From NCBI GenBank assembly GCA_965197555.1, contig OZ240213.1:2294001-2358000 (forward strand): DNA of 64,000 nucleotides, read 5' to 3'. Shown here piece after piece: positions 1-8,084 of this stretch (its first letter is position 1; every line of letters begins with the position of its first letter). The notes below the pieces were generated by a model that did not search any database, was not told the DNA's origin, and saw only the letters and a list, made by a program, of their open reading frames with translations. This stretch comes from G965197555 sp965197555. Its GTDB lineage: Bacteria > Chloroflexota > Dehalococcoidia > Lucifugimonadales > UBA3495. The translations under genes and the position numbers were made by a program.

Positions 1-1526
1 ATATCAACACTGGTGCTGGGCCACAAGCAATAACCTCCGGCCACGCCTCGGTCGAATAGAAAACCTCGATGTTTCAAAGAGGCCAAAGTTTCGGAAACTA
101 AGCCCTTTGGGTCTCCGTCAGCTAAAGCTGCTTCCAGCACAGACCGGGTTGGCAGCAGGTACTCAGCATCTAGAAGATTGAGCAGCGCAACAACCTTCAA
201 GACTCTTAATTCATCGAGAACCACGTCGTCCTGGTGTTCGAGGCGATCCAGCGTTCCGACGATACGCAACCAATCGCTGCTATAGCTACCTCCCGCCAGG
301 CGGTCTCCAAATGTGTTACGGACATAGTCGTAGAAATCTGGTAGACGGTACCAACCGTTGGCATCAGCAGGGCGTTCAGAAAATGCTTGTAGCCCAAACG
401 GTTCCGACGAAAGCAGAAAACTGAACAACGATCGTTCGTGTTGTCCAAATCTAGCGAAAAACCGCACCAACACTGGGAGCACCGTGGGGTGCAAGGGGTA
501 CATCTCCAAAGGGGAGAGATAATTAGGAGATGCTCCATACCAACCCGTCTCAAGTATTGCTGCTCGGACGAGATGAATCGTGTCCGCTAAGCTGTCTGGA
601 ATCAATCCCTCATCGATATTCAGCGCACCAGACACGAGGGCAACTACATGTGCCAACGGTTGATCTAACGTAATCTCATCAAACCTGCCGGCTACTTTGG
701 CCCACTCCAGTCGCGAAATAGAAGGAAGCCCTTGCGCGTATGCAGAGATATTTTGGTGGAGAAGGGCCAAGACGACAAACGGACGATCGCCACTACGAGC
801 TGCTTCTTCAGCAAGAACCTGAAGAACGTACACATCTTCTTGTTCCGGATGGAAGGCGGCGTACTCGAGAAACTTCCCTAATTCATCCAGCACCAGAAGA
901 ACACCCGTAAATCCCTTGCTCGCACCATATTGCCTTAAACCTCTTAAGAGCAGCGGTAATTCGGAGAGATTGCCGGAACTAGCGACTCTTTCCGATTGCA
1001 CCTCCAGGTGATGTAGGCTATCATCGCTCCCTACAACGTTCTTGAACTGCTCTAAAACACGGCTAATCCCTCTCGCCACAGCAGGCACCAGCGGTTCCCG
1101 ATCTCCAGTGACGAGAAGTGGAATCATCCGAGTTTTGGTTAGTGCCCCGAGTTCTCCAAATTGCTCTACGGCCAGTCGAATCTGAGCAAGATCAGGTTTC
1201 ATTGGTTCTTTGAGTAGATGGGCGAAAACGAGTGCGAACGATGACTTTCCTGTGCCAAAGTCGCCAGTAATTCGCCAAGCTCTGCTTGTTGAACCGGGTT
1301 CCACGGAATTAAGAAGCCGCCAAAATAACGCGGCTATGGATGGTGTATTGACGTAGTTTTTCAGAGTTGTAGGATCACAGAAATCATGCTCCAGATGAAC
1401 CGAACGTAGATAACGCTTAGGAACTCTGAAGAGGTCCTTGACGACACGAACTTCGGCGTCCCCATGTTTGTTCGCAAGGCGATCTGCTCCAAGGGAAGCG
1501 GAGCCAGACAGATGAGAGTTAATCAA
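1..1526 (-). CDS. SspC-like P-loop ATPase (partial, 3' end beyond window)
   Basis: The frame is open from position 1526 to the left edge, about 508 codons, so the C-terminus is missing. An early Walker A motif (ITGDFGTGKSS) is followed by a Walker B-like segment (GVLLVLDELGKF), so this is an ATPase. The best start is a TTG at 1526-1524, placed six bases after a perfect AGGAGG. It overlaps the stop codon of the upstream DUF4007 gene (TTGATTAA), which indicates translational coupling. The order cysteine desulfurase, DUF4007 protein, ATPase matches the SspA-SspB-SspC part of the single-strand phosphorothioation system, where SspC is the ATPase. The SspC name rests on context plus the P-loop; another defence ATPase is possible. 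The base composition is less GC-rich than the ICE, consistent with an acquired island. Confidence 0.7.
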   Translation of the reverse strand, partial: MINSHLSGSASLGADRLANKHGDAEVRVVKDLFRVPKRYLRSVHLEHDFCDPTTLKNYVNTPSIAALFWRLLNSVEPGSTSRAWRITGDFGTGKSSFALVFAHLLKEPMKPDLAQIRLAVEQFGELGALTKTRMIPLLVTGDREPLVPAVARGISRVLEQFKNVVGSDDSLHHLEVQSERVASSGNLSELPLLLRGLRQYGASKGFTGVLLVLDELGKFLEYAAFHPEQEDVYVLQVLAEEAARSGDRPFVVLALLHQNISAYAQGLPSISRLEWAKVAGRFDEITLDQPLAHVVALVSGALNIDEGLIPDSLADTIHLVRAAILETGWYGASPNYLSPLEMYPLHPTVLPVLVRFFARFGQHERSLFSFLLSSEPFGLQAFSERPADANGWYRLPDFYDYVRNTFGDRLAGGSYSSDWLRIVGTLDRLEHQDDVVLDELRVLKVVALLNLLDAEYLLPTRSVLEAALADGDPKGLVSETLASLKHRGFLFDRGVAGGYCLWPSTSVD

Positions 1527-2439
1527 CGAAATCCTCCTTCGCATATACCGCAGATAGGAAGTTTCGATGCTCAACATCGTTGCAAGTTATGATCCCTTGA
1601 ACAGCGGATGGACGGTAGGCAAACGGTCGTGCCGATTCCGGTGCCGAATAAACATCCAAACGACTACGAATATCGTCTTCCGGAAGCTTAAAAACTTGGC
1701 CGATGCTGCTCGGAGCAATAGCTACGTCTTGGTAAGTAAGCGTATCTTCATTTGGATGGTGTCTTCGCCAGTAATCAAAAAGGCAGTATTCGAACAGTCC
1801 GGTAGTGATTTCGGGCTTAGCCTCTCTTCTGAAAGAGTAGACCGGTTCCTGTCTGCCAGACCCATCGACACGGCGCATACCAACTGCCTGAATCAAATCC
1901 AGCTCTACAAACGGGCAATCTAAGGATTCTTCCAAAGGGCCGGATAATGCCCGACGGGAAACGTATGTCTGTATAAAGACATCCAGGTGCTGCCTTAGGG
2001 TCACCTCAGAATGGCGCCCATTCAAGCGCCTCGATTCTCTCATTAGAGCGGTAAGTGCTTCGTTACGGATGAGTTCGGGATATGGCCAATTGTTGAACAA
2101 GAATTGCCAAGCAAATAAAGGATCATCGACTCTACTGGCAACATTCCAATGGAGCAGCCAAAGTGTTCTGATATCTTCAAGGTAAGGGTCGAAGCCCGCG
2201 CCACCGAATACGGCTTCCCCAAAGGAAGTGGGCTTTAAAGTCTTGTCCGGCCAGGGGGCAATGACTCCCATGACTTCGCCCCAAAACCGAATGGATCTAA
2301 CCATGTTCTTGCCGACCCCAAGGATGACCATGGCTCGTTCCTCGTCACCAAATACGGTGGGATTTTCCGAAGTGGCGCGGAAGGCCTTTGGCAGCCATGC
2401 AAATCTGCAGGCGAAAGTCTCGTGCCCCGAGAATCTCAC
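1519..2439 (-). CDS. sspB: DUF4007 protein, SspB-like phosphorothioation component
   Basis: A 306-residue protein starting at GTG (2439) behind a strong AAGGAGGG. The N-terminus (MRFSGHETFACRFAWLPKA) and the following GVGKNMVRSIRFWG segment are characteristic of DUF4007. In the Ssp system the DUF4007 protein SspB is reported to be a DNA nickase that works with SspC and SspD to place sulfur on one strand. Here it sits directly after a DndA/SspA-like desulfurase and overlaps the start of the ATPase gene by a few bases, so the three genes probably form one transcript. No SspD (PAPS-reductase-like) gene is visible; the cluster runs off the left edge where it would be expected. The family call is firm; the SspB role is inferred from context. 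Confidence 0.75.
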   Translation of the reverse strand: MRFSGHETFACRFAWLPKAFRATSENPTVFGDEERAMVILGVGKNMVRSIRFWGEVMGVIAPWPDKTLKPTSFGEAVFGGAGFDPYLEDIRTLWLLHWNVASRVDDPLFAWQFLFNNWPYPELIRNEALTALMRESRRLNGRHSEVTLRQHLDVFIQTYVSRRALSGPLEESLDCPFVELDLIQAVGMRRVDGSGRQEPVYSFRREAKPEITTGLFEYCLFDYWRRHHPNEDTLTYQDVAIAPSSIGQVFKLPEDDIRSRLDVYSAPESARPFAYRPSAVQGIITCNDVEHRNFLSAVYAKEDFVD

Positions 2440-2523
2440 GATCGCCCTCCTTCTACTCTTGTCTGCTTATTGATGTAGAGTGCGCCACACCCAGTCCAGA
2501 TATCGCAGATAGCCCCAGCCATA

Positions 2524-3684
2524 CTATCCCTCTAATGTACTTCGAGCGGACGTTACCGCGTCGACAATGTATCTGCCTGCCCTCTCTATTTCTTCGTCAG
2601 AAGTAAACTTACCGATTCCTATACGAAGAGCACCTTCTATTAACCCCTCAGGGAGGCCCATCGCTTGGAGCACATGAGATGGATCTTGAGTACCTGATGA
2701 ACAAGCCGCTCCAGAAGACAGAGATACGTAACGCCACAGCCTAGAGATAACCGCGCCGCTGGGAACTCCGGGAACAGATACATGTAGATTATTGCTGAGG
2801 CGGTGTTCAGAGTCGCCGTTGACCGCTAGACCGTTGATGTTGGTAACAAGAATCTCTTCCAGCCGGTCTCTCTGAGAGGCCATACGAGGCTCATCGACAT
2901 CCATTTCAAGGTGGCGCAATTGGCAAGCCTTCCCGAGTCCGACAATGCCGGGGACATTGGGTGTGCCGACCCCCATTCCGAAGCTTGTGGCACCCAAGGG
3001 ACTGATATCGAGCTGAGGGGGAACTACCAGAGCGCCTATTCCCTTTGGGCCGTAGATTTTATGACCGCTTACTGTGAGGTAGGTAATCCCCCACTCGTAA
3101 GCATTTATAGGTATCCGCCCCACGGCCTGTGTCGCGTCTATGAGGCTTCGCGCTCCAGCGTCGCGAGCTGTTTGAACGATGTCTCTGATAGGGTATATTG
3201 TGCCCACCTCGTTGTTCGCAGCCATGACGCAAACCAAATCAACACCATCCTGGCACGCCGCGTTCAAGGCTGTCATATCTAGTCGAGCGCGGCGGTCAAC
3301 TGGAATCCTTTCGATAAAAACGTCCTCATGCTGCTCGTAGAATGCCGTGGCATCCAATACCGCATGGTGCTCGACGGAGGATATTACTACGCGCATAGGT
3401 TTTCGTTGGCACGTGCTCAAAGAATGCCTAATAGCTAGGTTAATGCTTTCGGTGGCACCAGAAGTGAAATACACGCCCTCCACGTCGCCACCCACTAAGT
3501 CTGCTACTGCTACTTTGGCCTCCTCAACCAGGTCCGCCGCCATCTCCCCAAAAAGGTGCTCCACGCTGTTCGCGTTTCCAAATGAAGTCGTCATGGCCTC
3601 CATAACGACTGCGGCCACTCGCGGATCAACTGGAGTAGTAGCATGGTAGTCCAAATATATTGGCATCCCCTCTGGTCGTTTCAC
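2524..3684 (-). CDS. sspA: Cysteine desulfurase, DndA/SspA type
   Basis: A PLP-dependent class V aminotransferase of 386 residues, usual IscS/NifS length. The N-terminal IYLDYHATTPVDP motif, the cofactor lysine in VSGHKIYGPKG and the sulfur-accepting cysteine in SSGAACSSGTQD are all present. It would take sulfur from cysteine and hand it on as a persulfide. Placed immediately upstream of the DUF4007 and ATPase genes and far from any Isc/Suf or tRNA-thiolation gene, it most likely supplies sulfur for DNA phosphorothioation (SspA/DndA role). The start is a GTG at 3684, about ten bases after AAAGGGGAG; the nearby ATG has its Shine-Dalgarno too close. A housekeeping IscS cannot be excluded from the sequence alone. 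Confidence 0.8.
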   Translation of the reverse strand: MKRPEGMPIYLDYHATTPVDPRVAAVVMEAMTTSFGNANSVEHLFGEMAADLVEEAKVAVADLVGGDVEGVYFTSGATESINLAIRHSLSTCQRKPMRVVISSVEHHAVLDATAFYEQHEDVFIERIPVDRRARLDMTALNAACQDGVDLVCVMAANNEVGTIYPIRDIVQTARDAGARSLIDATQAVGRIPINAYEWGITYLTVSGHKIYGPKGIGALVVPPQLDISPLGATSFGMGVGTPNVPGIVGLGKACQLRHLEMDVDEPRMASQRDRLEEILVTNINGLAVNGDSEHRLSNNLHVSVPGVPSGAVISRLWRYVSLSSGAACSSGTQDPSHVLQAMGLPEGLIEGALRIGIGKFTSDEEIERAGRYIVDAVTSARSTLEG

Positions 3685-3731
3685 ACTGGGCGCTCCCCTT
3701 TGTTCGTTGCAACGTCGCGTCGAAACGGACT

Positions 3732-4007
3732 TTATTGGTCGGAATTTAAAGCGAGGCGCGAATAGAGTACCGCTATCTCTTTGGCTGGATACAAAAGTCG
3801 GCCACCTCCCAATGTACGAATATGAGGTAACTGACCGTTTGCCGCGCGTTTTCTTATCGACCGCTCTGTCATTTCGAATAACGCAGCTACATCGGAGGAG
3901 CTGAGTGATTTCTCTGTCTCCAACCCTTCCCGGGGCTTGCCATCCGGCGTCAATAAGATATCCAACAATTCTCGACGCCGTTTACTAGGGTCGAAATGGG
4001 CTTTCAT
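3732..4007 (-). CDS. Small HTH (MerR/excisionase-like) regulator of the Ssp cluster
   Basis: A 91-residue protein. The first half is charged and poorly conserved in appearance. The second half (LSSSDVAALFEMTERSIRKRAANG, then a GGGRLLYPAKEI wing) has the form of a helix-turn-helix_17/MerR-like DNA-binding domain. I chose the ATG at 4007 because a perfect GGAGG lies eight bases upstream; longer in-frame starts at 4022 (ATG) and 4031 (TTG) lack one. It is first in the minus-strand phosphorothioation operon, 48 bases before sspA, and the palindrome at 4022-4040 lies just ahead of its ribosome binding site. It is therefore a candidate autoregulator of the locus. Function is inferred only from fold and position. 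Confidence 0.6.
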   Translation of the reverse strand: MKAHFDPSKRRRELLDILLTPDGKPREGLETEKSLSSSDVAALFEMTERSIRKRAANGQLPHIRTLGGGRLLYPAKEIAVLYSRLALNSDQ

Positions 4008-4021
4008 CTCAACGGCCTCCA

Positions 4022-4040
4022 TTACCGGCAAAGCCGGTAA
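4022..4040. promoter_or_regulatory. Perfect 8-bp palindrome, candidate operator
   Basis: TTACCGGC and GCCGGTAA are separated by three bases. The site lies 15-33 bases upstream of the chosen start of the small HTH gene, in its leader or promoter. It could be an operator for that regulator or a short mRNA hairpin controlling translation. Confidence 0.5.
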
Positions 4041-4151
4041 TTCCCGAAATTCCCACTGTCGCGATTTTAACTCTGAGGGTCATGAATGACAAGCCACCTC
4101 TTTCCCGCTATTCCTAAAATGCTTGCTACGGGGTTGAGGTCAGGGCCATTG

Positions 4152-5102
4152 TTAATCCCGGTGATTGCGCCTCAGCTCGCACACGCACCGTCTCCCAAGA
4201 CCGTCCGCTATCCCTGCGAGCCATTCGTCCACCTTCGCGGTACCCGTCGGCGGGCTGTCGGAAGTAAGCAGCCCGGCCATCAGGCCGTCAACCTCGTCTC
4301 GGGTGAGCACCACGTCCCGCAGCAGCAGGCCGACCCGCCGGGTCAGGGCGAACCCCAGCGGCGGGGGCGTGTGCACCAGCCGGACGCGAGCGCCCACTGC
4401 CGAGGCCAGCAGCCGCAGCAACTCCTCAAAGGGGAACGTCTCCGGCCCGGCGGCGTTGGCAACGAAACTGTCACGGCCAGAACCGACATCCACCGCCTGG
4501 GCAGCCAGGTCCTCGGCATAGATGGGCTGAACCCGGTAGTCGCCGCGCCCGAATACGGGGAAGACCGGGAAGCACCGCAGCGCCCAGGCCATGTTGTTGA
4601 GCAGCGGGTCGCCCTCGCCGAACACCAGGGTTGGCCGGATGATGGCGTGGGGTATCCCGGTATCCCTCAGAATCTCCTCCACCTGCCCCTGCCCACGAAA
4701 GTAGGGCAATCCGGAATCCTGTGAGGCGTTGGCCACGGAGAAATGCACTATCCTCCCGACGCCTGCCAGGGCAGCGGCTTCGTAGAGAATCCTGGAATTT
4801 TCCACCGCCTGGTCGAAGGTGGTCCGCCCGCGCCCGAACCGGATCCAGTAGGTGTTGTAGAGGACATTGGCCCCTTCCATAGACCGGCGCAGCCCGTCCG
4901 GGTCTGGGAAGTCCAGAGGAGACGCCCGCACCAGCCCGTCGAAGGGGTCTGACCGGCCCGGATGATTGGTGAGCGTCCTCACGCTGACGCACATTTCCAA
5001 CAGTCGTCGGGCCACGTACCTGCCGGTGAAGCCGAAGGCGCCGGTAACTACGGCGAGGTGGGGGTGCGTCACCGCGTCCGGCTCCATATCAAGGTACAAC
5101 AT
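4152..5102 (-). CDS. NAD(P)-binding epimerase/NmrA-like protein
   Basis: A 316-residue short-chain-dehydrogenase-like protein of the extended or atypical type. The N-terminus (VVTGAFGFTGRYVARRLL) is the GxxGxxG dinucleotide-binding turn. The middle resembles NAD-dependent epimerases and NmrA-like proteins (HFSVANAS, then IIRPTLVFGEGDPLLNN, then a VDVGSG segment). The usual YxxxK catalytic pair of classical epimerases is not obvious, as in the NDUFA9/NmrA subgroup, so a redox-sensing or complex-assembly role is as likely as catalysis. It follows the sensor kinase by about ten bases on the same strand, so the two are probably co-transcribed. The start ATG at 5102 lacks a clear Shine-Dalgarno; an ATG at 5087 is an alternative. 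Confidence 0.7.
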   Translation of the reverse strand: MLYLDMEPDAVTHPHLAVVTGAFGFTGRYVARRLLEMCVSVRTLTNHPGRSDPFDGLVRASPLDFPDPDGLRRSMEGANVLYNTYWIRFGRGRTTFDQAVENSRILYEAAALAGVGRIVHFSVANASQDSGLPYFRGQGQVEEILRDTGIPHAIIRPTLVFGEGDPLLNNMAWALRCFPVFPVFGRGDYRVQPIYAEDLAAQAVDVGSGRDSFVANAAGPETFPFEELLRLLASAVGARVRLVHTPPPLGFALTRRVGLLLRDVVLTRDEVDGLMAGLLTSDSPPTGTAKVDEWLAGIADGLGRRCVCELRRNHRD

Positions 5103-5111
5103 AGCGGCGGC

Positions 5112-7517
5112 TCACAGCCCTTCAGTCTCCTCCCGCCCCGGCGTCTCCCCCTCCCCCTCCGCCATGCGGTAGCCCACCCTCGGCTCGTTGAGGATGTAGG
5201 TGGGGTTGTTGGCGTTGTCGCCCAGCTTGCGGCGGAGCTGCTTCGCGGCGGTGCGCACCCGCCGCGAGTCGCCCGACCTCCGCAGGCCCCAGACCCGTCG
5301 CAGCAGCCGGTCGTAGGTCAACACGCGACCGGCGTTGGCCGAAAGCTCGAAGAGCAGCCCGTACTCGATGGCGGTCAGCTGCACGGGACGCCCGGCCAGC
5401 GTCACGCGGCGCTCGGCGTAGTCGATGGTCAGGTCTCCCAGGACGAAGGGTTCCGACGGCTCGGCCCATTCGGGCGCTTCCCGCTTGCGCAGGGCCGCCT
5501 TGATCCTCGCCACAAGCTCCATCGGCGAAAAGGGCTTGACCACGTAGTCGTCGGCCCCATTCTCGAAGGCCCTGGCGATGATCTCTTCCTGGCCGTAGGC
5601 TGACAGGAAGATGACCGGAACGTCCGCCATGTCGAGGATGCCCCGCATCAGCTCGATGCCGTCGGTTCCCGGCAGCATCAGGTCCAGCAGCACCAGGTGG
5701 GGGTCGTTCGCCTCCACCAGGCTGAGCGCCTCCTCCGGGTCTCCGGTCACAACCGGGGCGTAGCCCGCCTTCGTGAGCGCGTCCCGGACGTGCCTGAGGG
5801 TCTGCGGGTCGTCGTCCACCGCGAGAATGCGCTCCCGCTCCCTCTCCGACCGGCTGGAGCGCACCGGGAGATTGGCGGCCCCGATCCCGGCGTCCTGGGC
5901 CACTGGAATAGTGAAGGTGAACCGCGCCCCCAGGCCCGGCCCGTCGCTCTCGGCCCAGATGCGGCCCCCGTGGGCCTCCACTATCCCCTTGCAGATGGCG
6001 AGGCCCAGGCCCGACCCCGCGATGTCCCGTCCCCGGTCCTCGCCGTCGATGCGGGAGAACTTCCGAAACAGGTGCGGCAGCCGCTCGGCGGCTATCCCCC
6101 GGCCCTCGTCCGTGACGGAGACAGCCACGTGGTAGCCCTCCCGCACGGCGGACACCCCGATGGCGGACAGCTCGTTCGAGTGCCGGGCCGCGTTGGAGAG
6201 TAGGTTGCTCAGCACCTGGATGATCCGCCGCCCGTCCGCCATGACCAGGGGCAGATCCGGCGAGAGGTCGATGCGGAGGTTGTTCCTGCCCCCTCCGCCC
6301 TGGAACCTGCTCCTCGCCTCGTCCACCAGGGTCGCCGCCTCCGCAGGCGCGGGGGCCACCGACAGCTCGCCCGTCTCGATGCGCGCCACGTCGAGCAGGT
6401 CGCCGATCAGGTCGCGCATGTGGTCGGCCTGCTCGCCGATGATGCGGAAGAACTGGAGCATCTCGGCGGGGTCCAGGTCGGACGCCGCCTCCGTCAGCGT
6501 GGCGGCTGAGCCCTTGATGGAGGTCAGCGGCGTCCTCAGCTCGTGGCTCACCATGCCCAGGAACTCGGCCCGCAGCCGCTCCATCTCCTCCAGCGGCGTG
6601 ATGTCCTGTAGGGTGACGACCACTGAAACGACCTCGCCCTCCTCCGAGCGGATGGGCGTGGCGTTGACCAGGGTGGTCACGCTCTGCCCGCCGGGGACCT
6701 CGATGACGATCTCCTCGGCCCGCACCGTCTCGCCCGTGCTCAGCGCCTGGGCCAGGGGAAACTCTTCCAGGGAGATCTCCCGCCCGTCGGCACGCCGGAA
6801 GGTCAGCATGTTGAGGAGCTCCTCCGCAGAGCCGTCAGGCATGTGCAGGCCGCTGACGATCCTCCTGGCCTCCCGGTTGACCGACGTCACGCCGCCCGTC
6901 TTCGCGTCGAACACCAGGACGCCCACGGGAGTAGTGTTCACCAGGGTCTCCATGTCGGCCCTGGCCCGCTGCTCGTCACGGTGCCTGCGGGCGTTGGCGA
7001 TGACCAGCGCCGCTTGGGAGGCGAACATGACCAGGGTCTCCTCGTCTTCGGGGGTGAACTCCACATCCTTCTCGCCGACGTAGAAGGCCCCGACGCTCTC
7101 CCCCAGGTGTCGGATGGGCGCGGCAAGAAAGGGAAGCGGCGTGCTCACCGTCATCGGCGGTTGAAACTCCGGAAGGCCCAGGGAGCGGATGTGGCTGTGG
7201 AAGTCCCGCAGACGCAGCGGCTCCTGGATGTTGCTGAGGTACTGGAAGAACATCATCCCTTCGGGCAGGTCCGTGAACCGCCGGTGCTCTTGCGCAGTCA
7301 GCCCGGAGGTTACAAAGTCCTGTACCTGCCCCGACTCATCCAGCAGGGTGATGACGCCGTAGCGCGCCCCGGTCAGGGAGCAGGCGCTGTCCAGCACCCC
7401 CTGGAGCACCGTGTCGAAGTCGAGGCTCTCGTTGATGCGCAGACTGGCCTGGCTGAGGCGGGACAGCCGGTCCCGCAGCTCAGCAATCTCCCGCGCCTGA
7501 TCGTCTGCCTGTTCCAT
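5112..7517 (-). CDS. One-piece GAF-PAS-histidine kinase-receiver-winged helix regulator
   Basis: An 801-residue hybrid. A short coiled coil leads into a GAF domain (about 25-175), then a PAS-like domain (185-310), HisKA with the phospho-accepting His325 in MVSHELRTPL, and HATPase_c (N box SNLLSNAARHS, G boxes DEGRGIA and GSGLGLAI). A receiver follows with the phospho-acceptor Asp612 in LLDLMLPG, and a C-terminal OmpR-type winged helix ends in a wing-like VGYRMA. No membrane segment is visible, so sensing should be cytoplasmic through GAF/PAS. Sensor and DNA-binding output are in one chain, so phosphotransfer may be internal. The ATG at 7517 has GGAGGG four bases upstream and is preferred over an upstream GTG at 7556. 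The CTGTGAG repeats at 7640-7690 suggest autoregulation. Confidence 0.88.
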   Translation of the reverse strand: MEQADDQAREIAELRDRLSRLSQASLRINESLDFDTVLQGVLDSACSLTGARYGVITLLDESGQVQDFVTSGLTAQEHRRFTDLPEGMMFFQYLSNIQEPLRLRDFHSHIRSLGLPEFQPPMTVSTPLPFLAAPIRHLGESVGAFYVGEKDVEFTPEDEETLVMFASQAALVIANARRHRDEQRARADMETLVNTTPVGVLVFDAKTGGVTSVNREARRIVSGLHMPDGSAEELLNMLTFRRADGREISLEEFPLAQALSTGETVRAEEIVIEVPGGQSVTTLVNATPIRSEEGEVVSVVVTLQDITPLEEMERLRAEFLGMVSHELRTPLTSIKGSAATLTEAASDLDPAEMLQFFRIIGEQADHMRDLIGDLLDVARIETGELSVAPAPAEAATLVDEARSRFQGGGGRNNLRIDLSPDLPLVMADGRRIIQVLSNLLSNAARHSNELSAIGVSAVREGYHVAVSVTDEGRGIAAERLPHLFRKFSRIDGEDRGRDIAGSGLGLAICKGIVEAHGGRIWAESDGPGLGARFTFTIPVAQDAGIGAANLPVRSSRSERERERILAVDDDPQTLRHVRDALTKAGYAPVVTGDPEEALSLVEANDPHLVLLDLMLPGTDGIELMRGILDMADVPVIFLSAYGQEEIIARAFENGADDYVVKPFSPMELVARIKAALRKREAPEWAEPSEPFVLGDLTIDYAERRVTLAGRPVQLTAIEYGLLFELSANAGRVLTYDRLLRRVWGLRRSGDSRRVRTAAKQLRRKLGDNANNPTYILNEPRVGYRMAEGEGETPGREETEGL

Positions 7518-8084
7518 TTCCCTCCTCGAACCGGGCTGACGACGGCCATGAGCCACCCGTCGCCGCCGCGCCGCACCGGATGCGGGATTCGGGACACGAA
7601 CCGCCCGGTCCGCCCTAATTGTAGCTGGTCGAGGAAAAACTCACAACAGATTCGGCGCGAAAAGTCTTTACTCTCACAGATACCTCACAGGCGTTTTGGT
7701 AAAATGCGGCACATGGCTGCCCATTTTTCGGGAGATATTTATTTGGCGCTCGATAGGCCGATAGACGGAGTGGAGAAACTGGCCGTACCGACCGCCAGCG
7801 TCGCCGTGACGACCGGGTTCGAGGCCGCCTTCCATCGCGGCCTAACACAGACGCCTCCCCCCGATCCTCTCATTTCAGATATCTCCCTTGCCACATCGGG
7901 CTCGTCCCGGCAGGCACGAACGCTCTCCATCGCCGCTCGCTCCGAGCGCGTCCCCGAAGCCTTTAGAGTCCTCGAAGGGCGCTCCCCGCGGCCTTCAAAC
8001 ATGCACCGCGCCCTCTGCGCCGCTATCGGCTGACGCCTGTGGACCGGACGGGCTGCGTCCCATACCCCCGCACAAGGAGGAGCC
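7518..8084. other. Divergent intergenic region, no credible gene
   Basis: This 567-base stretch separates the minus-strand hybrid kinase from the plus-strand giant protein and must hold both promoters. The only structure I can defend is the CTGTGAG repeat cluster at 7640-7690. Short open frames here lack ribosome binding sites and look like shadows. Confidence 0.6.
7640..7690 (-). promoter_or_regulatory. PhoB/OmpR-box-like direct repeats
   Basis: On the minus strand CTGTGAG occurs at 7690-7684 and again at 7679-7673, exactly 11 bases apart, and TTGTGAG at 7646-7640, a further 33 bases (three times 11) on. Tandem 7-mers with 11-base spacing are the geometry bound by OmpR/PhoB-family winged helices. 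The gene downstream encodes such a domain. Confidence 0.4.
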
